64,000 nt of DNA from Nocardia iowensis (GTDB lineage Bacteria; Actinomycetota; Actinomycetes; Mycobacteriales; Mycobacteriaceae). Made by a program: the position numbers and the translations under genes. This document shows positions 34,851 through 42,820 of the stretch, piece after piece. The notes beneath the pieces were generated by a model. That model had not been told where the DNA came from. It did no database searches and saw only the letters and a list, made by a program, of their open reading frames with translations. The stretch is from assembly GCF_019222765.1 (NCBI RefSeq), contig NZ_CP078145.1:3968001-4032000 (forward strand). Reading direction: 5' to 3'. How positions within the stretch are numbered: position 1 is the first letter of the stretch; every line of letters begins with the position of its first letter.

Positions 34851-36200
34851 GTGAGCCTGCTGGATACCATTGTTCGAACCGTCGGCTTTGTCGTGTTCGT
34901 GATCACGATGCTCTATAACGCGCCGCTGCTCGTCGTCGGAATCCTGTTCGCCCGCCGCTCGGATGCGTCGCTGCGGGCGCAGCTCGCGCTGAAAGCGGGA
35001 CCGCCTGTCGAGCTGCCGCCGGGCTGGCGGGTGTTCGTTCTCGTTCCCTGTTTGAACGAGGAACGCGTCATCGCGAATACGGTGCACTGCCTGCTCGATT
35101 CCCAGCCCGGAGTCGAGGTGATCGTCATCGACGACGGCAGCGACGACGGTACGGCCGAACTTGCCAGAGCCGCCGGCGGCGACCGAATCGCGGTGGTGCA
35201 CCGGACACTGCCCGAGGCTCGGCGGGGGAAGGGGGCCGCCCTGAACGCGGGTCTGCGGCACGTCCGCCGCCGCGTCGAGAAGGAGGCCTTGGACCCGGCC
35301 CGCGTGCTGGTGTGCGTGCTGGACGCCGATGGTCGGATGACGCCGGGCGCCGCCGCACGAGTGACCGAGCTGTTCGAGCGGCCGGAGGTCGGCGGCGTGC
35401 AGCTGGCAGTGCGAATTCGTGGTCGCGGCAAGATGGCCCTGCGGTTCCAGGACGTCGAGTTCTGGGGACTCAGTGCGCTCTGCCAGTTCGGTCGAGTCGC
35501 GATGGGTTCGGTCGGGATGGGCGGCAATGGTCAGTTCACCCGCTTGTCCGCGCTGGACGAGGTGGGCGAGCAGCCTTGGTCGGACTCGGTGACCGAAGAT
35601 CTGGATCTGGGTATCAGCCTGGCGGTGGCGGGTTGGACGGTCACGTCCACCACGAGCGCCTTCGTGTCGCAACAGGGCCTCACCGATCCGCGCCGCCTGC
35701 TGCGGCAACGCACCCGTTGGTACCAGGGCCACATCATGGCCGTCACCCGGCTGCCGGAACTATGGCGGGGTTCCGGCATCCGGCCAGGGGTGCGGCTGGA
35801 CCTCACCGGGTACCTGCTGGTCCCGTATCTGATGACGTTGCCATGGTCCATCGTCCAGCAGTATTTGTTGGTTTCGCTTGTGTGCAGGCACGACATGGGG
35901 CTGTTCGGTCTTGCCGACGGCCCGATGTGGCTGGTCGTGCTGAGCGGCGTCGGCTGGTACGTGGCGTCCTTCGCCGGTTACCTGGCCTTGGCCGTGATGT
36001 ACTGGCGGCGCACCGACGATGTGCCGCTGTGGAAGTCGGCCGCCTACCTGCACGGCCAATTGCTGTGGAACTACGTTGGTTTCATTGCGGCGTGGCGAGC
36101 GGTGTGGCGCATCCTCACGCGCCGCGTCGGCTGGACCAAGTCCGAACGCGCCGTCGAAGCGCCCCTCATGACCACCGAGCGGGCGGCCATCCCGTCATGA
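34851..36200 (+). CDS. membrane family 2 glycosyltransferase
   Basis: 449 aa from GTG 34851, with AAAGG 7 bases upstream. One N-terminal membrane helix (about 8-35) precedes a cytoplasmic GT-A domain with VLVPCLNEE, VIVIDDGSDDGT, DADGRM (metal-binding DxD), SVTEDLDLGISL (catalytic base region) and the QRTRWYQG motif of processive synthases. Three C-terminal helices follow. This is the layout of hyaluronan, chitin and PNAG synthase-like enzymes, which polymerise and export a sugar chain. The stop overlaps the ATG of the UDP-GlcNAc 2-epimerase gene, pointing to UDP-GlcNAc or UDP-ManNAc as donor. Confidence 0.88.
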   Translation: MSLLDTIVRTVGFVVFVITMLYNAPLLVVGILFARRSDASLRAQLALKAGPPVELPPGWRVFVLVPCLNEERVIANTVHCLLDSQPGVEVIVIDDGSDDGTAELARAAGGDRIAVVHRTLPEARRGKGAALNAGLRHVRRRVEKEALDPARVLVCVLDADGRMTPGAAARVTELFERPEVGGVQLAVRIRGRGKMALRFQDVEFWGLSALCQFGRVAMGSVGMGGNGQFTRLSALDEVGEQPWSDSVTEDLDLGISLAVAGWTVTSTTSAFVSQQGLTDPRRLLRQRTRWYQGHIMAVTRLPELWRGSGIRPGVRLDLTGYLLVPYLMTLPWSIVQQYLLVSLVCRHDMGLFGLADGPMWLVVLSGVGWYVASFAGYLALAVMYWRRTDDVPLWKSAAYLHGQLLWNYVGFIAAWRAVWRILTRRVGWTKSERAVEAPLMTTERAAIPS

Positions 36201-37339
36201 GCAACGACGCAGTGCGCGCGATGCTCGTTCTCGGCACCCGGCCCGAAGCGATCAAACTGGCTCCGGTGGTCCGCGCCATGACCGCTTCCTCGCTGTTCGA
36301 GCCGGTCGTCGTGACCACCGGACAGCACCGCGAGATGCTGCACCAGATGCTGGACCTCTTCCAAGTGTGCGAGCGCATCGAGCTCGACGTGATGCGCGAG
36401 CGGCAGCAATTGTCCACCCTGACCGCCCGATTGATCGATGAACTCGGCGAGGTGATCCGCGAAGGGCGGCCCGATCTGGTTGTCGTGCAGGGCGACACGA
36501 CGACGGCGCTGGCCGGTGCGCTGGCGGCGTTCTACGAGCGCGTTCCCGTCGCCCATGTGGAGGCGGGCCTGCGGACCGGCGTGCCGGACAATCCATTTCC
36601 GGAGGAACTCAACCGCAGGCTCGTCGCACGGGTGGCGCGCTGGCACTTCGCGCCCACTGCCGGAGCCGCCGCACATCTGATGGCCGAGGGGGTTTCGGAG
36701 TCCGCGGTGTTCGTCACCGGCAACACCGTCATCGACAACCTGTTGTGGGTACTCGACCAGCGCGTTGGACACAGTCATTTCACCACCGACCTGCGCCGCG
36801 TCCTGCTCACCCTGCACCGCAGGGAAAATCAGGGTGACGCCATGCGTTGCATGGGTACCGCGGTGCGGCGGCTCGCCGACCGGGGCGACGTCGAAATCCT
36901 GCTGCCCCTGCACAAGAGCCCGGCAGTCCGTGAAGCGTTGCTGCCCGAACTGACCGGCCACCGCAACATCCGGGTGGTGGAGCCGCTGGACTATCTCGAC
37001 TTCTCCGCCACTCTCGCCGCCTGCGACCTGGTACTGACCGACTCGGGCGGTATCCAGGAGGAGGCGCCGACCCTGGGTAAACCCGCGCTGATCCTGCGCA
37101 CGACTACCGAGCGGCCCGAGGCGGTGGCGGTCGGCGCGGCCGAGCTGGTCGGCACCGCGCCCGACGCCATCGTCGCCGCGGCGGCCGACCTGCTGGACGA
37201 TCCGGCAGCGTACGCTCGAATGGCGAACGCGGGCAACCCTTTCGGCGACGGCCACGCCGCGCACCGCATCATCGCCCAGCTGGCCGCGGACTTCGAGCGC
37301 ACCCCGGCGGACCCCCTGCTGATGCCGCTGGGGGTCTGA
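36197..37339 (+). CDS. wecB: UDP-N-acetylglucosamine 2-epimerase
   Basis: 380 aa from ATG 36197, overlapping the glycosyltransferase stop (ATGA). Non-hydrolysing epimerase signatures are all present: LVLGTRPEAIKLAPVV, VVVTTGQHREMLHQML, VVQGDTTTALAGALAAFY, VAHVEAGLRTG, PFPEELNRRLVARVA, VTGNTVID and LTDSGGIQEEAPTLGKPALILRTTTERPEA. It interconverts UDP-GlcNAc and UDP-ManNAc in the cytosol. Coupling to a processive-type glycosyltransferase suggests it supplies UDP-ManNAc, or balances the two pools, for one polysaccharide. No dehydrogenase for ManNAcA is adjacent. Confidence 0.95.
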   Translation: MSNDAVRAMLVLGTRPEAIKLAPVVRAMTASSLFEPVVVTTGQHREMLHQMLDLFQVCERIELDVMRERQQLSTLTARLIDELGEVIREGRPDLVVVQGDTTTALAGALAAFYERVPVAHVEAGLRTGVPDNPFPEELNRRLVARVARWHFAPTAGAAAHLMAEGVSESAVFVTGNTVIDNLLWVLDQRVGHSHFTTDLRRVLLTLHRRENQGDAMRCMGTAVRRLADRGDVEILLPLHKSPAVREALLPELTGHRNIRVVEPLDYLDFSATLAACDLVLTDSGGIQEEAPTLGKPALILRTTTERPEAVAVGAAELVGTAPDAIVAAAADLLDDPAAYARMANAGNPFGDGHAAHRIIAQLAADFERTPADPLLMPLGV

Positions 37340-37351
37340 TGCCGTATGCCG

Positions 37352-37654
37352 CTAGCACTTCCCCTTGGCGGCATCGCGAATCCCGGCAATGGTCGACTGC
37401 CGGTCGGTCTCGCTGAGCGTCTGCCATTGCGGCGATTGCGGAAGCAGGGCGATCGTCTCTTCCGCGGTCTTGTTCGCCGACTCCTCGCTGACCGCCTTCA
37501 ATTTGCTCAGCACCGGCAGGTAGTTCTCGCACGACTTTCCGCGCACCGCGTCGTTGAGCGCGGCGGACGTCGGCGTCGCGTCCGTACTCGCCGTCGAGCT
37601 ACATCCAGCAAGTGCCAGTGCGGCTCCAATAGCCAGCAAGGCAATACTTTTCAT
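37352..37654 (-). CDS. small secreted lipoprotein
   Basis: 100 aa from ATG 37654, with AGGGGAA upstream. The signal peptide KSIALLAIGAALALAGC carries the lipobox ALAGC. The mature part of about 80 residues has two further Cys (KSCENYLP and the terminal KGKC), which may form a disulfide. It includes helices such as SEESANKTAEETIALL. The family is unknown but typical of small nocardial or mycobacterial lipoproteins. It converges on wecB with 12 bases between stops. Confidence 0.75.
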   Translation of the reverse strand: MKSIALLAIGAALALAGCSSTASTDATPTSAALNDAVRGKSCENYLPVLSKLKAVSEESANKTAEETIALLPQSPQWQTLSETDRQSTIAGIRDAAKGKC

Positions 37655-37739
37655 CCACGTTCCCCTCATCAGAGTGGCGGTCACGCTACCCGCCCCAAAC
37701 CACCCCGTCCATTTGATCGGCCAACGACCCAGGAGACGA

Positions 37740-37807
37740 TCATGATCAACGGGACATGATGGCGGCATCGCCCGAGAACACCCACCACCACGTCCCGTTG
37801 ATCATGA
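37740..37807. repeat. 16-bp perfect inverted repeat with 36-base spacer
   Basis: TCATGATCAACGGGAC (37740-37755) and GTCCCGTTGATCATGA (37792-37807) are exact reverse complements. On the minus strand the first arm and spacer read as MINGTWWWVFSGD, so part may be a coding relic duplicated in inverse. The spacer is long for an intrinsic terminator. Confidence 0.7.
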
Positions 37808-37870
37808 AGGTTTGGGGGCCGTCGCCGTCGTGACCCCCGGGGGAGTCGTGGCTATCGCGGTACGGTCGTG

Positions 37871-37995
37871 AGGTGAGGACGGCCCACTCGGCCGATGGTC
37901 GGCCGATCGGTGTCCAACTCGCCGCCGTACCCGGCGGTGAGCCGCTACTTCTCGGCGCCGCGGCCCAACTGGAGCAAGGTCGGGGCCAGATCTGA
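37871..37995 (+). pseudogene. amidase C-terminal remnant
   Basis: The plus-strand frame ending at TGA 37993-37995 reads SADGRPIGVQLAAVPGGEP, then LLLGAAAQLEQGRGQI. This matches the C-terminal end of amidase-signature enzymes; the intact amidase at 26408-27802 ends ADGLPLAVQLVGPTNGETTI, then LSVAAQLEQARP. The frame is closed upstream by a stop at 37831, and no catalytic domain exists. It is a deleted amidase gene of which about 35-40 codons survive. Confidence 0.65.
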
Positions 37996-38204
37996 GCATG
38001 GGTGGAACGGCGAACGCATCGAGGACGCGCGGCTACCGGTCGACCGCACCCGGGTTCATGCCGCGACCGACGGAGGGCCAATATATCCAGTATCGCCGCA
38101 CGACATTCGCGACCATCGCCGGTGCCGCGGAGTCACCCACGACACTGCCCTCATCGGCACCGCCACCAGTTCTGGGGGCACCGGTATGGCCAGTTGAATT
38201 GCCA

Positions 38205-38220
38205 CCTACGGATCCGTAGG
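38205..38220. promoter_or_regulatory. 16-bp perfect palindrome upstream of the desaturase
   Basis: CCTACGGATCCGTAGG is a perfect dyad centred about 84 bases before the desaturase start. Size and symmetry suit a TetR- or similar-family dimer that controls membrane-lipid desaturation. No regulator is adjacent. Confidence 0.5.
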
Positions 38221-38296
38221 CTCGCGGAGGTTGTCGCGCTGGCGGTCTTGCTCGGTCCAGCGAATGGTGCGCCAAAACGTCTGAGGGGTAACGCAA

Positions 38297-39301
38297 ATGG
38301 GGAGAAAACTGACCCAGCTCGAGCTGCTCATGGAGCTCGAGCCGATCGCGGAAGAGAACGTGCATCGGCACCTGTCGATGGCGAAGGACTGGCACCCGCA
38401 CGACTATGTGCCGTGGGACGAGGGCCGCAACTTCGCCGCGATGGGCGGTGTCGACTGGGATCCCGACCAGTCGCAGCTGTCCGACGTCGCCAAGGCCGCG
38501 ATGATCACCAACTTGCTCACCGAGGACAACCTGCCGTCCTATCACCGGGTGATCGCGGAGAACTTCTCCCAGGACGGCGCCTGGGGCACCTGGGTCGGCC
38601 GATGGACCGCCGAGGAGAACCGGCACGGCATCGTCATGCGCGACTACCTGGTCGTCACCCGTGGCGTCGACCCGGTCGAACTGGAAAACGCCAGGATGGT
38701 CGCGATGACTACCGGCTTCGATCCACTGGCCGTGGCCAAGTACAGCGACGTCGATCCCAGCACGGTCCCCGACACGGGCTTCCTGCTGGGCGTCGCATAC
38801 GTGACCTTCCAGGAGCTCGCCACCCGCCTCAGCCACCGCAACACCGGCCGGGTGTGCGACGACCCGATCGCGGACAAGATGCTGCAGCGCATCGCCGCCG
38901 ATGAGAACCTGCACATGATCTTCTACCGCAACATGTGCGGCGCGGCCCTTGATTTGGCGCCCGATCAGGCGATCGAAGCGATCACCCTGACCCTGACGAA
39001 CTTCCAGATGCCGGGCGCGGAGAATCCGAACTTCCGCCGCTACGGCGCTTTGATGGCCAAGCACGGCATCTACGACATGCGCCAGCACCTCGAGGACGTG
39101 GTGATGCCGGTGCTGCGCATCTGGAAGATCTTCGAGCGCAATGACTTCACCGCCAGCGGTGAGCAGAGCCGGGAACAACTCGCGGCGTACCTCGCGAAGT
39201 ACGAGCGGGATATGCTCAAGTTCGAGGAGCGACGCGACCGGATCGCGGCCCGTCAGGCCAGCCGCCGTGAATCGGCGCCGCTGACCACCACGCTGACCTG
39301 A
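38297..39301 (+). CDS. acyl-ACP desaturase (DesA1/DesA2-like)
   Basis: 334 aa; GAGGGG lies 8 bases before ATG 38297. Diiron motifs are complete: TEDNLPSYHR (Glu and His), TAEENRHGIVMRDYLV (ExxH) and ADENLHMIF (ExxH), as in soluble plant-type acyl-ACP desaturases. YVPWDEGRNF and DWDPDQSQLSD match mycobacterial DesA proteins, which introduce double bonds into acyl chains, including mycolate precursors. It needs ferredoxin and O2. A 16-bp palindrome upstream could mediate lipid-responsive control. Confidence 0.92.
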   Translation: MGRKLTQLELLMELEPIAEENVHRHLSMAKDWHPHDYVPWDEGRNFAAMGGVDWDPDQSQLSDVAKAAMITNLLTEDNLPSYHRVIAENFSQDGAWGTWVGRWTAEENRHGIVMRDYLVVTRGVDPVELENARMVAMTTGFDPLAVAKYSDVDPSTVPDTGFLLGVAYVTFQELATRLSHRNTGRVCDDPIADKMLQRIAADENLHMIFYRNMCGAALDLAPDQAIEAITLTLTNFQMPGAENPNFRRYGALMAKHGIYDMRQHLEDVVMPVLRIWKIFERNDFTASGEQSREQLAAYLAKYERDMLKFEERRDRIAARQASRRESAPLTTTLT

Positions 39302-39324
39302 TCGGTTTTCACTGCTCGGCTCGG

Positions 39325-39681
39325 TCAGCAGCAGTTGGGATCCAGGACGAGGCACAGCGCGGCGAGGGCGTCGCGGCGGGCACGGTGATAAACGCTCATG
39401 CCGCGGCGCTCGGACTCGACCAGTCCGGCCTTCTTGAGCTGGCCGAGATGATGGCTGACCGTCGACTCGGCCAGTCCGATCGCGGTCGCCAGATCGCCGG
39501 TGGTCTCCGCGCCATCCGCGCTGGTGAGTAGCCGCGACATCAACTTCACCCTGGCGGGATCGGCAATCGCCTTGAGCCGCAGGGCAACTTCCAGCGCGTC
39601 GGCGTCACCGATCGGTGCGGCCGCCACCGGGCGGCAGCAGACCGGGGCGGACATGTCGACTAAGGGCAGCGTCTTGGGCAC
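39325..39681 (-). CDS. arsR: ArsR/SmtB-family metalloregulator
   Basis: 118 aa from GTG 39681; an in-frame ATG at 39654 is an alternative without a ribosome site. The winged helix has LKAIADPARVKLMSRLL and AESTVSHHLGQLKKAGLVESERRGMSVYHRA. Cys pairs lie at both ends (VCC near residue 15 and DPNCC at the C-terminus) instead of in the ELCVCDL helix of classical ArsR, so metalloid binding probably uses these terminal Cys. It is divergent from the arsenite methyltransferase gene, with two ATATGTC boxes between them. Likely an As(III)-responsive repressor. Confidence 0.85.
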   Translation of the reverse strand: MPKTLPLVDMSAPVCCRPVAAAPIGDADALEVALRLKAIADPARVKLMSRLLTSADGAETTGDLATAIGLAESTVSHHLGQLKKAGLVESERRGMSVYHRARRDALAALCLVLDPNCC

Positions 39682-39704
39682 GGATTCACCCTACCGGGGG
39701 TATT

Positions 39705-39758
39705 GACATATGTCGAAAAGGTGGCGACCCTGAATGGGCAAGCTCTTCGATATATGTC
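39705..39758. promoter_or_regulatory. paired ArsR-type operator boxes
   Basis: GACATATGTC (39705-39714), a perfect 10-bp palindrome preceded by TT, and GATATATGTC (39749-39758) share the ATATGTC half-site. They lie between arsR and arsM, 24 and 68 bases from the arsR start. AT-rich dyads of this kind are typical ArsR sites. Confidence 0.55.
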
Positions 39759-39840
39759 TCACAGGTGGAGGTTCTGTCATGTCCGATATTCACCGGTTGC
39801 TGCGGTTGAGGCCCGGATCACCACGGATCGAGGATCAGTG

Positions 39841-40614
39841 ATGAGTACTTCGGACCGCGATGCGGTCATGGACGCTGTCCGCGCCCGATATGCCACGGCG
39901 GCAACGTCATTCGCAGAATCGACGGCCAGCGACTGCTGCGGCCCCAGCGGCTGCTGCGGTGCCGCGGTGGAGGTCGACGAGGCAGGTTTCGGTCAGCAGC
40001 TCTACCCGGCGGCGGACCGTGACCTGATCCCCGCCGACGCCGTGGCGGCCAGCCTCGGTTGCGGCAACCCGCTCGCCGTCGCCGAACTGCGCGAGGGCGA
40101 AACGGTGCTGGACCTCGGCTCCGGCGGCGGCATCGACGTGCTGCTCTCGGCGCGCCGAGTCGGCCCGTCCGGCAGGGCCTATGGCCTCGACATGACCGAT
40201 GAGATGCTGGCGCTCGCCGCTGCCAATGCCGCGAAGGCAGGCGCGACGAACGTCGAATTCCTCAAGGGCACAATCGAATCCATTCCATTGCCGGACCAGA
40301 CCGTGGACGTGGTGATTTCCAACTGCGTGATCAACCTGTCCGTCGACAAACCCGCGGTTTTCGCGGAAGCCTTTCGAGTCCTCACTCCCGGTGGCAGATT
40401 CGGCGTCACCGACGTGGTCGCCGAGGATCACTTGACGCAGGAGGATCGCCAGGCCCGTGGCGAGTACGTCGGCTGTATCGCCGGTGCGCTCACCATGAGC
40501 GAATATCGCGCGGGTTTGGCCGCGGCCGGTTTCACCGACATCGAGATCACCCCGACGCATGCGGTGGCGGCCGAGATGCACTCGGCCATCGTGAAAGCCG
40601 TGAAACCACGGTAG
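39841..40614 (+). CDS. arsM: arsenite methyltransferase
   Basis: 257 aa from ATG 39841, with GAGG 7 bases upstream. The SAM motif is VLDLGSGGGIDVLL (about 89-102). The three conserved As(III)-binding Cys are present: Cys74 (SLGCGNP), Cys162 (SNCVINLS) and Cys212 (GCIAGAL). A Cys-rich DCCGPSGCCG segment at residues 31-40 is common in bacterial ArsM. It methylates arsenite stepwise to volatile products. It is divergent from arsR. No arsenite efflux or arsenate reductase gene lies beside it in the window. Confidence 0.93.
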   Translation: MSTSDRDAVMDAVRARYATAATSFAESTASDCCGPSGCCGAAVEVDEAGFGQQLYPAADRDLIPADAVAASLGCGNPLAVAELREGETVLDLGSGGGIDVLLSARRVGPSGRAYGLDMTDEMLALAAANAAKAGATNVEFLKGTIESIPLPDQTVDVVISNCVINLSVDKPAVFAEAFRVLTPGGRFGVTDVVAEDHLTQEDRQARGEYVGCIAGALTMSEYRAGLAAAGFTDIEITPTHAVAAEMHSAIVKAVKPR

Positions 40615-40663
40615 TTCCGAGTAGTCGTGGCCGCGCCATCGAGCGCGGCCACGACCCTGCGTC

Positions 40664-41353
40664 TCAGTCGGCTGGTCGGCGAATTCGAGGCAAGGCCATG
40701 AGAACAGCGACACCGGTGCAGATTCGCCACAGTACGAACGGGTCGATCGCCAAGCGTTCGGCGGCACCCGCACCGAGGCCGAGGTGGCCGGGGGCGAGAC
40801 TGGCGATCACGCCGATGACGCTCACGACGAGTAGCGCGAGAGTTACTGCGGTGTAAGCGCGATAGGGCCGATAGAGGCGCGCGACGATGACCATGATCGC
40901 GATGCCGGACAGCAGTTCGAGGTACGCACCGGCCGGATGCAACACGGCCCGCAACTGGTCGCCGCCGGGCACCTCACCCGCACTGCCCGGGAAGGTCCCG
41001 ACAAGGACGATGCCGACGCAGTTGACCGCCGCCAGAACGGGAATCGACCGTCCGAGTGGGGTTTTCGGCAGCAGCGGGGTGAGCAGCAGCGCCGCGGCGA
41101 GCACCAGAATGCCGAGCAGCACGAATTCGGTGGACATCAGCGCATGCCACGGCGAACAGATGTAGCGGGGCGTCGCCGAGCCGTATCGCCCCATGTCGCC
41201 GAAGCATTCGGGCACGCCGAGGTCGCTGATCATATTGTCGGCCCAGCTGTACGGGTGCGGTTCCGGCCAGCGGGCGGCGACGATCAATTCGGCGATGTAG
41301 TAGGAGACGGTCAGGATCAGCAGGACCGCACCGGTTTTCAGGCGGGCGTTCAT
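40664..41353 (-). CDS. DUF998-family membrane protein
   Basis: 229 aa with about six hydrophobic helices (for example FVLLGILVLAAALLLTPLL and YTAVTLALLVVSVIGVIASL). The loop SWADNMISDLGVPEC is the family hallmark (NxxSDLG). Function unknown. The start overlaps the stop of the secreted lipase gene (ATGA), so the two are co-translated, and the DUF998 protein may act at the envelope with the lipase product. Confidence 0.82.
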   Translation of the reverse strand: MNARLKTGAVLLILTVSYYIAELIVAARWPEPHPYSWADNMISDLGVPECFGDMGRYGSATPRYICSPWHALMSTEFVLLGILVLAAALLLTPLLPKTPLGRSIPVLAAVNCVGIVLVGTFPGSAGEVPGGDQLRAVLHPAGAYLELLSGIAIMVIVARLYRPYRAYTAVTLALLVVSVIGVIASLAPGHLGLGAGAAERLAIDPFVLWRICTGVAVLMALPRIRRPAD

Positions 41354-42528
41354 CGGCGGCAGGTGGTGGCCGGGACGGGCGCACCCGCGAAGCGGTCATT
41401 GATCCACGCGGTCACCAGATCACCACGGGCCCGCCACGCTTCGTGACCGCCGGGCAGGACCGTGTCCACCAGATCGGTGCCGAGCGAGCACATGTCGGCG
41501 ACGGCCTGGTTGCCCCAGGCGGTGTTGACCAGATCGTCGTTGTCGCCGCGCGAGATGAAGGTCGGTATGTCGGTGGCCACCTTGGGCAGGTTCCCGCTCG
41601 CCTCGTAGTCGGCCAGTGCCTGCCGAGCGTCGTCGTCGACGAACTGGACGGCGGCCGGTGTCGCCGATTGGCCGATGGCGAGATCCTTCAGCGTCGACTG
41701 GCCGGTGCAGAGTCCTTCCAGCCGGGGCGCCGCCGAGAGCAGTGCGCCGTGCAGCACCTTGTCGAAGGAGTAGTCCGGGTCGTTGTAGCGAACGGCGGCC
41801 ACCAGATAGGGCAACAGCAGATACTGACCGATGGTCAGCGTCTTCGTTTCCGCGGCCTGCGCGAGTTCGCTGCGTAGGGCGGGCGACAGCAGCACATTGC
41901 CGATGATCTTCAAGTCGGGCGCGTAGGCCTTGGCCGTCTCGGCCGCGGACTCGGTGGCCCGGCCGCCCTGGGAGAGGCCGACGAGCACGACTTCCTCGGT
42001 CACCGGAAGGTCGAGCTGCTGCGCGGCCCGGACGGAGTCCAGCACGTCATATCCGGAGGACTCGGCGTGCAGATACGGTGCCGCGCCGGGCCCGTCGAGC
42101 CCCTGATAGTTGGTCATCACCACCGCTTTGCGGCTGTCGAGCAGGTCCGCGACCGTGGTGTCGTTGCCGTACAGCCCGGGGGAGTTCGTGGGTGCGCAAT
42201 CACTGGCGACCCCGGAGGTGCCGTGCGCGTAGGCGACCAGCGGCCAGCCCCCTTCGGGAGCTTGACCTTTCGGCAGGTACACCGCACCCGATACCTCGAT
42301 CGGCGATTTGTCCGGTGCGGTCGAGATGTACCGAATGTAGGTCGCCGACCCGGCCGCCGCCGAGATGGTCGGCCCACCATTGGTCAGCGGCCGCTGCGCG
42401 AGCAGCGTGCCCGGTCGTTGCGCCGCTTCGGTGGTGTCGGCGGTCTCCGAGGAGTTGCCACAGCTCGCGGCGACGAGCACCGCCGTCGCGGCCAGGGAAA
42501 TCCACGTCAGTGCCCTCTTCGGTCGCAC
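41350..42528 (-). CDS. secretory lipase-family lipoprotein
   Basis: 392 aa from GTG 42528, with AAGGAG 9 bases upstream. The signal segment LTWISLAATAVLVAASC ends in a lipobox-like AASC. The alpha/beta hydrolase has VAYAHGTSGVASDCAP (oxyanion region), nucleophile VVLVGLSQGGRATES, acidic residue near SRGDNDDLVN and catalytic His in LPGGHEAWR. This matches the LIP family of secreted triacylglycerol lipases, which in nocardiae and mycobacteria degrade host or storage lipid. Coupled to the DUF998 gene. Confidence 0.85.
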   Translation of the reverse strand: MRPKRALTWISLAATAVLVAASCGNSSETADTTEAAQRPGTLLAQRPLTNGGPTISAAAGSATYIRYISTAPDKSPIEVSGAVYLPKGQAPEGGWPLVAYAHGTSGVASDCAPTNSPGLYGNDTTVADLLDSRKAVVMTNYQGLDGPGAAPYLHAESSGYDVLDSVRAAQQLDLPVTEEVVLVGLSQGGRATESAAETAKAYAPDLKIIGNVLLSPALRSELAQAAETKTLTIGQYLLLPYLVAAVRYNDPDYSFDKVLHGALLSAAPRLEGLCTGQSTLKDLAIGQSATPAAVQFVDDDARQALADYEASGNLPKVATDIPTFISRGDNDDLVNTAWGNQAVADMCSLGTDLVDTVLPGGHEAWRARGDLVTAWINDRFAGAPVPATTCRR

Positions 42529-42820
42529 GAATACTCGCTCCTTCGACTCTGCTGCGCACCGTTCTCGAATCCCCGCACCCTCACTGCCCTGCGTCGAAAC
42601 GGGCCGTGACGGTCCCAGCAAGATCAGGATGTCCTGTGATCGCCGTCTCCGCACCGCAGAGTGATCGGAATCTCAGTTTGGCAACCGATCCGTTACCGAA
42701 CAGCTAAAACTACTTCAGTCCGACCGGCCGAACGGCGGTGCTGTCACCTCGGGCGGCTGTGGTGGGCACTCTTCGTCCGGCGGGGTGTCGATCGGCCGGA
42801 ATCCGTGCTATCGAGGACGG

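Larger units (their letters stand above)
37655..38296. other. gene-poor 640-base interval with a gene remnant
   Basis: No intact gene is convincing. It holds the 16-bp inverted repeat pair at 37740-37807, an amidase C-terminal remnant at 37871-37995, and a perfect palindrome at 38205-38220 before the desaturase. A 73-codon frame at 37998-38219 lacks a ribosome site and coding bias. The stretch looks like a degenerated locus. Confidence 0.6.

Noticed and set aside
34630..34854. 74-codon frame in the AT-rich leader
   Set aside because: It starts within a hairpin and ends in the glycosyltransferase start region; composition is not protein-like.
37998..38219. 73-codon frame before the desaturase
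   Set aside because: No ribosome site, Pro/Ser/Thr-rich chance-like composition, and it overlaps the palindrome; I could not support a protein.
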